A DNA stretch of 64,000 nucleotides, taken from NCBI GenBank assembly GCA_003996215.1, contig QJPP01000033.1, forward strand, positions 372,001-436,000, given 5' to 3'. Source of the stretch: Jaltomata sinuosa (lineage: Eukaryota; Streptophyta; Magnoliopsida; Solanales; Solanaceae). The notes beneath the pieces are model-generated. The model had not been told where the DNA came from and ran no database searches. It saw only the letters and a list, made by a program, of their open reading frames with translations. The translations under genes and the position numbers were made by a program. Shown here piece after piece: positions 11,915 through 22,563 of this stretch (positions within the stretch are counted from its first letter, which is position 1; the number at the start of each line of letters is the position of its first letter).

Positions 11915-13896
11915 TTAGACATATGCTAGATAAGCTAAACACCCATGGGAAATTAACTCCCTAGCTCGAAGACAAGAGATGATCCCAGATGGTTCGCGGC
12001 CAAGAGAACCCTGCCACACGACCGGGGATACACCGGGCACGGCTATGGTAACGGTCTTAGCATAACAGTCTAAAACTGCACGGTGAGGGGATAACCAGTC
12101 CATTCCTAGTATCACATCAAAATCTAGCATATCAAGGATCATCAAATCACCCCAAGTCTCTGAATCACCAACAGATATCATACAAGATCTCACAATCCGA
12201 TCCACTACTAAAGAATCTCCTACTGGGGTCAAAACAGAAACAACAACAGATAATGGCTCACTAGCCAACCCCAAACAAGGCAGAAAGTAGGTAGACATAT
12301 ATGAACAAGTGGATCCAGGATCAAATAAAGCCATAACAGACTGATGGCACACAGAAATCATACATGTGATCACAGCATCTGAGGCCTCTACCTCCGGTCT
12401 CCCAGGGACCGCGTAAAACTGATGATGACCCCCACCTGCCCGACTGTCATCCCTACCACCTGCTCTGCCACATGGGCACCACCTCTAGCTTGACCACCAC
12501 CCCTCTAATCGGTGGATGGATTGCTCGCATGGGCTGAGATGACTGAGTTGCGGGCTGAATTGCACCCCTCAGGGGGAAATCTCTAGAAAAGTGGCTAATG
12601 ACACCACAATCATAGCAAGCTGAACCCTGTTGGGGGTAATATCTGGCATAGTGACCGCTAACACCACAATAATAGCAGGGCCCTGATGGCCCACCCTATT
12701 GAGATGAACTAGCTGAACTCGTGCGGCCACCCTGGCCTGATGCCCCAGAAGTAGTACCTCTCGAAGACTGCCCCTGCTCAAACTGAGAACTACCCGAAGT
12801 CTGAAGTGACGCCTGAACCGGTCAGCTGGACTGGACCTGGTGCTGCTGTGGCTGATAACCCCGGCCTCACTGGCCCAAATCTCTACCACCATATCTGGAA
12901 CCCTTGTAGCCACCTTGATGTCGATGCCTCTTATCTCTGTCCCCCTGATCATGTTGCTGTAAGTCCTCCACAGTACGAGCATAGTTTGCGATAGCCTGAA
13001 ATGATCGACCACGGGCAACCAGTATCTCAGCTGGCTGCCTAATATCTGGCCTCAAACTCCATACAAATTTGCGAATCCTATCTGCCTCGGTAGGAATGAT
13101 CATAGTTCTAAACGGTGCTAGCTGATGAAAATGGGTCTCATACTCCAAGACAGTCGTAGAATCCTGCATAAGGTGAGTAAACTACTCTCCGTGATGCTCA
13201 CGATCAATCTGAGGCAAGAACTTGGCCATAAAGGCCTCATAAAACTCAAACTAGGTCAAAGAAGGCGATGTAGAAGATCTGCAAGCAACCTGTGCCCTCC
13301 ACTATAACTTAGCTGGACCCTCCAGCTGATATGTAGTATAATCAACCCCGTGAGTCTCCAACAAACCCAAATGATGCAACATCTCCTCACAGGTAGTAAT
13401 AAAGTCATGTGGGTCCTGCCCAAAAGTACCAACAAACCTCGGAGGTACTAACCTCAAAAACCTACTTAACGCCTTCTGCTTTGACTCTGTCATAGCTGGG
13501 CGAGGATCAAAAGGCTGTGCAACAGATGGGACCGGAATGACCTCCACACGGGGAGCAGCAGTAGCAGGCTGCGCTTCTAAACTCTGTGCACCCTGGGCTT
13601 CCCCCTGAGCGGATGTCTGTGCTATCTCAGAAGGCCGCTCTCCAATCATACCCAGAAGCTGTAATAGTAACCCCAAATATATAAAGACTGAGCTGGGACC
13701 GAAGCTGGCACAGAAGTGGGTGCTGGAGTGGGTACTGGAGCTGGGGTACCTGGTCTACCCCCTGATCCACATGATGCTCGGGCTCTATCTCAACTCTAGC
13801 AGCTCTAGCAGGTGCCCCTGCTCGGGGGCATCCTCGACCCCTAGCTGGAGTCGGAGGCTCATCTCTGCCTGACGCCGACGCTCTCGTATGAACCAT
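11915..13896 (-). pseudogene. Decayed gag and protease of element B
   Basis: Minus strand. The likely gag start is the ATG at 13896 (MVHTRASASGRDEPP), which matches the gag start of sister element E; an in-frame ATG 36 bases upstream is not conserved. Capsid continues in another frame at 13676-13302 (ALSRFLRLVPPRFVGT) and 13169-12867 (TVLEYETHFHQLAPF). The knuckle region near 12600-12680 is degraded, and the protease at 12373-11915 keeps DPGSTCSYMS and VILGMDWLSPH. Several frameshifts and stops interrupt it. It would normally be translated as the first part of a gag-pol polyprotein. Confidence 0.8.
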
Positions 13897-14094
13897 CTGC
13901 GAAAGAATGAAGTAGAACAAATGAGATTTCAAGAAACTTCAAGGGTACTACGCGTGATACAGAAGCAATGAAAGAGCTGTATTTCCTAAGATGTCACTAT
14001 AGCCTCTCGAAGATTGAGTACGGACGTCTCCACCCTGATCCGCATGACTCTACTAGACATTGGCTCTTATACCGATGACACCCATGAAACTAGA

Positions 14095-14106
14095 GCTCCG
14101 ATACCA
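14095..14106 (-). promoter_or_regulatory. Primer-binding site of element B (initiator tRNA-Met type)
   Basis: The minus strand reads TGGTATCGGAGC directly inside the LTR end (14110). The plant initiator tRNA-Met complement is TGGTATCAGAGC, so there is one mismatch. Element E has the unmutated form. Confidence 0.75.
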
Positions 14107-14109
14107 AGC

Positions 14110-15418
14110 TGTCACGACCCGATTTCTCAGTCATGATGGCACCTACAACCCCCAGTACGTGAACCAATCCTCGTAGCCTAAACAGTGAGTAATGGGCTAC
14201 TATCAACCAATTAAGCGAGACAACAGTATAAATATGCAGAAGCAAGGGAAAATAAGTAAAGAAAAAGGGATAACAGGAATTTAAATGTACATATATGGAA
14301 GCTAAACAAAACCCCAAAACCTGGTATCCTATAGAGCCAGAACTACATATAAGGAGTACAAACGATCCAAAATAATATATACAGATGCCTCTGAATGGTA
14401 ATAGAGTACATAATTCAAAAGATAAACTAAAGCTAAGCTCCAGTGGCCAAGAGCTCACCCTCAGTCTGGGTAGTCTAAAAGATCACCAAGCACGACTCTC
14501 CAACAAGCAAGCGGCGATGGTCCACTTTAGCATCTGTACTAGAAGATGTAGAGTGTAAGGTGAGAACCAAATGCGAAGCATAAGGTACCCAGTAGGTATC
14601 ATAGGCCGACTGGGCATATATAAAGTAAAAGAACAATAACAGGCATAGTAGAAACAAAATAGTCACAGAAATCAATGAAAAGTACACAGGAACTAGCCCA
14701 GAGGGAAGACAACAGAAAACAACATAAGGAAGACCAAGGCAATGTAATAAGAGTCTACCTACAGTCCCTCGGTCGCCCATACAATCGAGGAACGCAAATA
14801 AGTGAAAACAAACCCTCCGGCATCCCATACTACCAGAGCGTACAATCAACAAGCAGCAGACAAGCGTGGTATCTCATGCAGATGAATGATATGATGCCAT
14901 GTTAAGTAAAAGTGATAGTAGTACTGTATGTTACCCGCTTTCGGCGACCTGTAAGACCCAGAAGACAGGATTCATGGAAGGTCTAACTCGTATACCACTA
15001 CTACACCGTATACCCCCCCTCCGGCACCCTCAACTTGCAGCCTCTGGTCCGGAACGACAAGGTCCATGGCGGTCCCCGACCAACATACTAGATGCCCCGC
15101 ATCTCAAAAATCCCCAAGTAAATCTGCCCGGAGGGTGTCTGGGTCTAAATTAGTAAATCAAATAGTTCTAGGGAATGGCCCCGCCGAGCTTAGTATTATC
15201 ACGAAAGTTGTAGTAAAATGAGTCTAGCCCTCGGCCATGCCGAGCCTAGTATTATCACGAAAGCTGTAGTATATAAGCATGGCACTCGACCCCGTCGAGC
15301 CCAGAAAAAGTGGAACTATTGATAAAACATCTTTTAGAACTTTCCTTACCCCAAGAAGATTCACAAAATAAGTCAAACCATTTCCAAATTATTTTCGTTA
15401 AAAATAGGCCTCCCAGGC
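14110..15418 (-). repeat. 5' LTR of element B, first segment
   Basis: Starts at TGTCACGACCC (14110) and runs to the target site of element D (CAGGC at 15414-15418). It holds a duplicated block of about 60 bp around TAGTATTATCACGAAAG (near 15191 and 15251). No gene; open frames here (for example 14090-14852) have no recognisable protein features. Confidence 0.8.
15414..15418. repeat. Left target-site duplication of element D
   Basis: CAGGC, identical to 22559-22563 on the other side of element D. Five bases is the normal size for LTR retrotransposon integration. Confidence 0.9.
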
Positions 15419-16919
15419 TGATGTGCCGCCATTTTACGACATTTTCGACGCCTCTAAACTAAGAACAATCGTAAGTTTTCAAGCAACCGTCATCGTTTTT
15501 TGATGTTTTTATTTTATATTTGCAGGAAAGGGAGACAAACATAGAAAAGGAAGGAAATCCGATCAAAAGAGCGCGTCTGGATAAGAGTGACGGCCGCCGC
15601 GACGGCCAGTCACCAAGGTGACGGTCCGTCACCTTGGCCGTCAAGTGAGGCAGCACCACTGCCTAGGAGTGACGGCCCGTCACTGACCTGACGGACCGTC
15701 ACCCAAGCCACCAAGATGAAACGCACTCCTCGAATGCAGTTTTTACCCTATATACATGTAAGTCGTCACCTGGTGGACGACTTACCTGAAAATTCATCAT
15801 AAAACGCATATAAACTTGTAAGTCGTCACCTGGTGGACGACTTACCTGAAAATTCTCCTGAAAACTCACTGTTTAGCAGTGACGGTTCAAGTGACGGCCC
15901 GTCAAGCTTGTGACGGTCCGTCACCCAAACCGTCAAGTTAAGGCAGAACGCGACACGGATTCCGAACGTTTTTGGGTTTATTTCCTGGACTCCTATAAAT
16001 ACCCTATGTTAGGTTTATTTTATTATTATTCATTACCAATTGATTACCAAATAGTTTTAGGAGAGTTTTGAGCAAGAAACACGTTTTCTTCTTCTTGAAA
16101 TCGTGTTCTTGAATTGTTCTTGGGATCTTGGTTTCTTGTTCTTGGATAATTGAAGATTGTTTTCATTATATTGTAAGAATCTCTTTTCTCTTTATTATGA
16201 ATACAAATCTCTTCTCTTTTCTTAATAGCATGATTAACTAACTTCCCACAACTAGGGTTGTGGGAGCCATGGCTAAAGTAGCGATATAGATTCTGGGTAG
16301 CGTCGGGTTCAATATTTATGAGTGTCACATTGTTAATCATTCATTCTTCACGTTTTCTAGTGGTTGCAAATATTAGAACATGCCTAGGTTTAATTTGCTT
16401 GAGTAAAGAAATTAAAACCGGGAAATTTGATTAACTACGAGGATTCGAGACTACCAACTCTCGTCTTATGATTAATGCTGTAACTAGATTAATCTACTTG
16501 ATGTTTAGGATTGAAATATAAAAAGCTCACTTTTTCAAGTTCGAGAGAATTGAAAAGGAAATTCGTCTATTTGGTTGAGAAACGTTTAGATGATACAATT
16601 AATTCAATCACATCGTGACATGCATATAAAAAGAACCCGGTTAAGCTTAGGATCGACATTGTTACAACGCCATGGTGAACACTTCCCTAGTTTTCTCTTA
16701 TATTGATTAAAACTCGTACGTTATTAGTTGCTTTGTTCAAATATTGATTTCACAAACCCCCCCTATTTACCGGAAATAATTGATTACTAGTCATCTATTT
16801 CACTAACGACTTAATTCTCACCTTATTCCCTGTGGGATCGACCCCAACCTTTGTTGGGTTCTATATTTGCCGACGACCACTTACGCTTCTTAATTTGAGG
16901 TGTAGTTTGGGCGTTATCA
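15419..16919 (+). repeat. 5' LTR of element D
   Basis: 1501 bp, TGATGTGCCGCC...GGCGTTATCA. It contains a cluster of GTGACGGNCCGTCAC palindromes at 15588-15940 and a hairpin repeated twice at a 60-bp interval (15758-15785 and 15818-15845), all upstream of a TATA box at 15994. Confidence 0.92.
15994..16001 (+). promoter_or_regulatory. TATA box of the element D 5' LTR
   Basis: TATAAATA about 575 bases into the LTR, in the position expected for an LTR promoter. It is conserved at 21634-21641 in the 3' LTR and at 44510-44503 (minus) in the related solo LTR. That it is functional is inferred. Confidence 0.6.
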
Positions 16920-16924
16920 AATTT

Positions 16925-16942
16925 TGGCGCCGTTGCCGGGGA
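16925..16942 (+). promoter_or_regulatory. Primer-binding site of element D (tRNA-Asp)
   Basis: TGGCGCCGTTGCCGGGGA, five bases after the LTR end, is the complement of the 3' end of plant tRNA-Asp. This primer is typical of Athila-lineage elements. Confidence 0.88.
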
Positions 16943-17042
16943 ATACGGTTGTTTATTAAGTTTGGTGTGTTTATTTGACTCTTAGTCAGACTTTCTTGCT
17001 TTTACGTTTATTTGTTGTTTTTGTTTATTACAGGGTATATAG

Positions 17043-18962
17043 TTGTGCATGCCGAATACCCGACGCTCGGGTGAACCAACACTACCCTACGACCCCGAGC
17101 TCGCAAGAACGCTAAGGCTAAACATGAATGTACAACAGGAGGAGGCAGCAAGGCTCGCTGCAGAACAACTGGCTCAGCATCACTTGAATGATGAGGATAT
17201 CGACTTGGATGGAGCTGGTGCCACGGGCGCTATTGCGATTCCTCCGCTAGCGCCCGGGGCCAAGTTCAACATTACTAGCACGATGATTCAGCTGTTGAAC
17301 TTGAGAGGAGTGTTCTGTGGAGCTGCTGGTGACGATGCAAATCGGCACTTGATGAATTTCGTGGGTATCTGCAAGTCATTCGAACTGCCTGGAGTAAGTC
17401 AGACCGCGATTAGACTCAGGTTGTTTCCATTGTCTCTATCTGATGAGGCAGCATTATGGTTAACAGAGCTAACCCTCGACTCTATCACAACTTGGGGAGA
17501 GTTGATAGGAGCTTTCCTAGAAAGGTTCTTTCCTCCCTCTAGGATGATACAGTTGAGGGAAGAAATTAGCAACTTCAGGCAACAACCTCATGAGGCGTTA
17601 CACGAGACTTGGCTGCGGTTCAAGAAAAAGCTGGCACAATGCCCAAACCATCAGTTGACTGAAGATTTCTTGATGCAGACATTCTACAGGGCACTGAATT
17701 CGGCTACCAAGCCGACGTTGGATAACGCAGCAGGTGGAGCATTTATGGGTCTCACTTTTGCCGACGCCATAGCTATTTTGGACAGGCTCACCAAAACCAA
17801 CAGGGCCTGGCATACACGTGATACAGAAGTAGCAGCTAGCACTTATGCAGTTGGTGTATCAGCAGAGCAGCGCAGAAAGGAGGAAGAGCGGGACCAAGAT
17901 ATGGCCCACCTGAAAACGCAATTGGACCTACTGACAAAGCACTTGTTTTCAGGAGGTGTAGAGAAGGTGAAAGCGGTTGGTTCCCAAGGTAGAGTAGCAG
18001 AGTTGGAAACTGATGAGGAGGCGAATTATTTGGGGGGTTTCCAGGCCAATGGCCAGGGAAACCAAGGTCGGAACTATCAGAAGGACAATTACTATGAAAA
18101 GGCTGGCTACAGAGATCGTGACCAGGGAAACTGGAGGAACAACACTGATAGAGGTGGGTTGTATGTACCACCTGGTAATCGGGACAAAGCTAGCAATGAG
18201 GCAGGGACGTCCAAACTAGAGAGCATGATGGCTAAGATGCTGCTGAAGGTGGAATCTACTGACTCTGGGGTAAAGGAGATAAGGACTGAATTATCAGCAT
18301 TGAGTCAGTTAGTGGATTCACATTCCACCTCGATCAAGCAATTGGAACAGCAAGTGGGTCAAATCTCGGCATCTCTAAATCAAAAGAGGACAGGTACCTT
18401 GCCAAGTGACACCGTTCAAAATCCGAGAAATGACGCAAGCTGTATGGTGATCACTACAAGAAGTGGTAAAATATTACCGGAATCACATCCGGAAATTTGG
18501 ACTCAAGAGGGTGATATCGCAGAAGAAGAGGCGGTAGAGGAGGCTACCCAAAAGCCCGCGGAGGAAAGCAAGGAAGCCGAAAAGCTTCCAACTATGATGC
18601 CTCGGTCACCGCCTCCTTTCCTGCAACGTTTGAAGAAGAAAGCGGATGACGACAAGTTCCTAAATTTCATGACCATGCTCAAGCAGGTATCAATAAACAT
18701 CCCACTGGTGGAAGCGCTTAAACAAATGCCCGGATATGCCAAGTTCATGAAGGACTTGATTACCAAGAAGAGGTCAGTAAGCTTTGAACCAGAAGATAAC
18801 CTTCACCACTGCAGCGCTATTTCTTCAAGATCATTAGTGGAAAAGAAGGAAGACCCAGGTGCGTTTACTGTTCCCTGTACTATCGGGAAGCTCAACTTCG
18901 AAAGAGCATTATGTGATCTTGGTGCTAGCATCAACTTGATGCCGCTAACAGTTTACAAATAA
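17043..18962 (+). CDS. Gag polyprotein with start of aspartic protease, element D
   Basis: A 639-residue open frame. Residues about 90-245 form a retrotransposon gag (capsid) domain, recognisable from FNITSTMIQLLNLRGVF, DEAALWLTEL and FLERFFPPSRMIQLREEI. A Gly/Asn/Arg-rich stretch follows (about 325-385), then a coiled-coil-like segment (about 395-450). The frame ends inside the protease domain at the active-site block DLGASINLMPL (Asp at about residue 625), where a TAA stops it at 18960-18962. The capsid would assemble particles that package element RNA. No CCHC zinc knuckle is visible, as in Athila-type gags. The upstream ATG at 17043 is preceded by the primer-binding site and leader; the ATG at 17049 (MPNTRRS) is an equally good start. 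Confidence 0.85.
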   Translation: MCMPNTRRSGEPTLPYDPELARTLRLNMNVQQEEAARLAAEQLAQHHLNDEDIDLDGAGATGAIAIPPLAPGAKFNITSTMIQLLNLRGVFCGAAGDDANRHLMNFVGICKSFELPGVSQTAIRLRLFPLSLSDEAALWLTELTLDSITTWGELIGAFLERFFPPSRMIQLREEISNFRQQPHEALHETWLRFKKKLAQCPNHQLTEDFLMQTFYRALNSATKPTLDNAAGGAFMGLTFADAIAILDRLTKTNRAWHTRDTEVAASTYAVGVSAEQRRKEEERDQDMAHLKTQLDLLTKHLFSGGVEKVKAVGSQGRVAELETDEEANYLGGFQANGQGNQGRNYQKDNYYEKAGYRDRDQGNWRNNTDRGGLYVPPGNRDKASNEAGTSKLESMMAKMLLKVESTDSGVKEIRTELSALSQLVDSHSTSIKQLEQQVGQISASLNQKRTGTLPSDTVQNPRNDASCMVITTRSGKILPESHPEIWTQEGDIAEEEAVEEATQKPAEESKEAEKLPTMMPRSPPPFLQRLKKKADDDKFLNFMTMLKQVSINIPLVEALKQMPGYAKFMKDLITKKRSVSFEPEDNLHHCSAISSRSLVEKKEDPGAFTVPCTIGKLNFERALCDLGASINLMPLTVYK

Positions 18963-19592
18963 TTGGGTTTGGGAGCGCCCAAACCAACTACCATGAGGGT
19001 ACTAATGGCTGACCGTTCAGTAAAGTGACTAGTTGGAATATTGTCTGATGTGCTGGTAAAAGTTGGTAAGCTTATATTCCCAGCTGACTTTGTGATCTTG
19101 GATTGCGAAGTGGACTTTGAAGTCCCCATAATCTTGGGACGACCATTGCTGGCCACTGCAAGAGTGTTGGTTGACATGGAGAGAAACGAACTGACATTCA
19201 GGTTAAACAATGAATTTGTCAAGTTCGATGTGTGTAAATTGATGAAGCAACCAAGAGACATGAGAGTGGTCGCAGTCATAAATGTGGTTGAAGAAGCCCC
19301 TGCGGAGTTGCATATTAAGGAGAAGGGTCCTGTCGAGACCCTAGTTGCTACAAGAATGAGGTTGCGATCGCAAGAAGGGAAACATGTCGAGGAAGGCGGT
19401 GAAAACAAATCGAGAAAGAGAAAACACCGCAAGAAAACCAGCGATGAAAGAGCAAAGAAGTTGCTGCGACGAGCTGCGGAGCCGATAAAAGAGGAAGTTC
19501 GAGCTCAACGAGATGGGGTAGCTGGCACCTATTCCATCGATCTCGCCTGCTTTGGAGACCCTGGCGGTCTCCAACATCATGCCAGACTCTGA
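18963..19592 (+). pseudogene. Remainder of the protease domain of element D
   Basis: In the same frame as the gag ORF, separated by TAA (18960) and a TGA (near 19024). It continues the retropepsin fold (GLGAPKPT, then FVILDCEVDFEVPIILGRPLLAT) and ends at 19592 after a Lys/Arg-rich tail. Two in-frame stops imply that the protease is not made from this copy. Confidence 0.75.
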
Positions 19593-21044
19593 GTCCTATG
19601 GACTTCACAGGTATTCCTTTCTCTCACAGTTTTTAGTTTTCACATGTATGCATTGGGGACAATGCATGAGTCTAAGTTGAGGGTGTTGGGTTACCTGTGA
19701 GTCTTTCACCACCGAGGGTTTTTGTTGTCGTGTTTCTTTTCCCTCCGGTGTGCTATCTAGTAGAACCGGCATGTTTAGGTTGTCGTTTAAATTTTAGTTG
19801 TTTTTAGTGTCTATAGCAAGCATGGCATTTTTTTTGTTGGAAAATATACTAAAAGGAGCCCCCTCCGAAAAAGATTTTGTACTTATGTTGGAAACGATTG
19901 ACTGTCTGGATCCTTGGATGTCATTGTGTGGTTATGATTGGAATAAGTATGCTTGAGCCGAGCTGTTGTCTTGATAGTTGGTAGTGGTATGGTTTCTTGG
20001 TGCCAAGTGTGTGTGAGCGTATTGTTATAAATTCTTACTGCATGCATCTAGAACTTGCCCGGTCTATTTTGTTAAGTTTGAAGTTGGTTGCTTAGGAAAG
20101 GATCACAGGCCCTTTTTGTGTGCAGTCCACTTAACCTATAAGACCGTCCAAATGTAAATAATCCCTTTGATCCCTGTTTGAGCCATAATTGACCCTGTTC
20201 GTTCAATAACCTGTCACCGTTCCTTGTTTAACTTTGAATCACTATTTTGGCCCTGGTCCTTCCTTGGACATCGTGCACCTCAACCCAGGCAATCATCCTA
20301 AGTTGAAGGTGGCTACTATAGAGGTTAATGATAAGAAAAATAAGATGAAAAAGATTGGTTGTGAATAGAATGAAAATTTCGGGGGTGTGTCTTAGAAAAG
20401 ATGATAAAGAAACGAAAAAAAAATGAGATGAAAAAGAACGAAAAAGAAATAAAAAGAAGTGTCAAAATAAAGAGGCCGCACCTGTAGCTAGAAAGAAGGA
20501 AATAAAGAGGTGAATAAGGATGGACAAAATAAAGTTATGTGGAAATAATAGGTCGGTGAATCCAAGGAGGGTTTAGTCACTATTCCCCAAACGTATCCTA
20601 CCTGCACCCGAAGCCGCATTACAAGCCAAAACAAGTCCTGTAGTGATCCTGAATGGCTTTCTGAAGAACTGAAATAAAATAGTAATGGCAAGCTTATGGC
20701 ATCGCATGTGCATCATTTGAAATCGTTTGTGAGTGTGAGCGTCTTACATAGTCCTAAATCTTGTGTGTGGGACTTCTTTGTGGTGAGGGCACCAAGATTT
20801 CTGTATCGTCTATTGACTGTTAGGATAGCTGTGCGTGTGTATGCATAATATTCCATCATATCGGAATGACATGTTTGGATCCTTGCAAGTTAATGTTTCA
20901 TACATTTGTGTGCTACTAGGGAGCTTGATTTGAAATTGAATAAGCATTGAATGACCATGAGTTGCTAGAGACACGAGTTTGTTTTCTTAGTTGAGTCGTA
21001 TTATTGTTTTTGGGTCATGTTGCTTGAGGACAAGCGAACGTTTT
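19593..21044 (+). other. Non-coding internal region of element D where RT/integrase would lie
   Basis: No reverse transcriptase, RNase H or integrase motif is visible on either strand. A stretch TAAGTTGAGGGTGTTG at about 19674 resembles the polypurine tract before the 3' LTR. An A-rich segment lies at 20330-20480. Confidence 0.75.
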
Positions 21045-21057
21045 AAGTTGAGGGTGT
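21045..21057 (+). promoter_or_regulatory. Polypurine tract of element D
   Basis: AAGTTGAGGGTGT immediately before the 3' LTR start TGATGTG at 21058; it primes plus-strand DNA synthesis. Confidence 0.7.
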
Positions 21058-22558
21058 TGATGTGCCACCATTTTACGGCATTTTCGACGCCTCTAAACTA
21101 AGAACAATCGTAAGTTTTCAAGCAACCGTCGTCGTTTTTTGATGTTTTTATGTTATATTTGCAGGAAAGGGAGACAAACGTAGAAAAGGAAGGAAATCCG
21201 ATCAAAAGAGCGCGTCTGGATAAGAGTGACGGCCGCCGCGACGGCCAGTCACCAAGGTGACGGTCCGTCACCTTGGCCGTCAAGTGAGGCAGCACCACTG
21301 CCTAGGAGTGACGGCCCGTCACTGACCTGACGGACCGTCACCCAAGCCACCAAGATGAAACGCACTCCTCGAATGCAGTTTTTACCCTATATACATGTAA
21401 GTCGTCACCTGGTGGACGACTTACCTGAAAATTCATCATAAAACGCATATAAACTTGTAAGTCGTCACCTGGTGGACGACTTACCTGAAAATTCTCCTGA
21501 AAAACTCACTATTTAGCAGTGACGGTTCAAGTGACGGCCCGTCAAGCTTGTGACGGTCCGTCACCCAAACCGTCAAGTTAAGGCAGAACGCGACACGGAT
21601 TTCGAACGTTTTTGGGTTTATTTCCTGGACTCCTATAAATACCCTATGTTAGGTTTATTTTATTATTATTCATTACCAATTGATTACCAAATAGTTTTAG
21701 GAGAGTTTTGAGCAAGAAACACGTTTTCTTCTTCTTGAAATCGTGTTCTTGAATTGTTCTTGGGATCTTGGTTTCTTGTTCTTGGATAATTGAAGATTGT
21801 TTTCATTATATTGTAAGAATCTCTTTTCTCTTTATTATGAATACGAATCTCTTCTCTTTTCTTAATAGCATGATTAACTAACTTCCCACAACTAGGGTTG
21901 TGGGAGCCATGACTAAAGTAGCGATACAGATTCCGGGTAGCGTCGGGTTCAATATTTATGAGTGTCACGTTGTTAATCATTCATTCTTCACGTTTTCTAG
22001 TGGTTGCAAACATTAGAACATGCCTAGGTTTAATTTGCTTGAGTAAAGAAATTAAAACCGGGAAATTTGATTAACTATGAGGATTCGAGACTACCAACTC
22101 TCGTCTTATGATTAATGCTGTAACTAGATTAATCTACTTGATGTTTAGGATTGAAATATAAAAAGCTCACCTTTTCAAGTTCGAGAGAATTGAAAAGGAA
22201 ATTCGTCTATTTGGTTGAGAAACGTTTAGATGATACAATTTATTCAATCACATCGTGACATGCATATAAAAAGAACCCGGTTAAGCTTAGGATCGATATT
22301 GTTACAACGCCATGGTGAACACTTCCCTAGTTTTCTCTCATATTGATTAAAACTCGTACGTTATTAGTTGCTTTGTTCAAATATTGATTTCACAAACCCC
22401 CCTATTTACCGTAAATAATTGATTACTAGTCATCTATTTCACTAATGACTTAATTCTCACCTTATTCCCTGTGGGATCGACCCCAATCTTTGTTGGGTTC
22501 TATATTTGCCGACGACCGCTTACGCTTCTTAATTTGAGGTGTAGTTTGGGCGTTATCA
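21058..22558 (+). repeat. 3' LTR of element D
   Basis: 1501 bp, near-identical to 15419-16919, with the TATA box at 21634. It is followed by the CAGGC target duplication. Confidence 0.92.
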
Positions 22559-22563
22559 CAGGC
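22559..22563. repeat. Right target-site duplication of element D
   Basis: CAGGC, identical to 15414-15418; the LTR of element B resumes directly after it. Confidence 0.9.

Larger units (their letters stand above)
15419..22558 (+). mobile_element. Non-autonomous, Athila-like gag-protease LTR element (element D, TR-GAG type)
   Basis: A complete 7140-bp element with CAGGC duplications, two 1501-bp LTRs (TGATGTG...GTTATCA), a tRNA-Asp primer-binding site, a gag-protease frame and a purine-rich tract before the 3' LTR. There is no reverse transcriptase, RNase H or integrase: 19593-21044 is non-coding. It could move only with enzymes supplied by a relative. By eye the two LTRs differ at roughly 20-25 positions in 1501, about 98.4 percent identity, so the insertion is young. 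Confidence 0.92.

Noticed and set aside
14090..14852. Two neighbouring minus-strand frames of about 120 codons
   Set aside because: Both lie in the LTR of element B, and sequence-equivalent frames recur in the LTR of E, so they are LTR shadows.
19660..19700. Polypurine-like TAAGTTGAGGGTGTTG, considered as the 3' LTR boundary of element D
   Set aside because: The sequence after it does not match the 5' LTR. The true 3' LTR starts at 21058 and ends at the CAGGC duplication.
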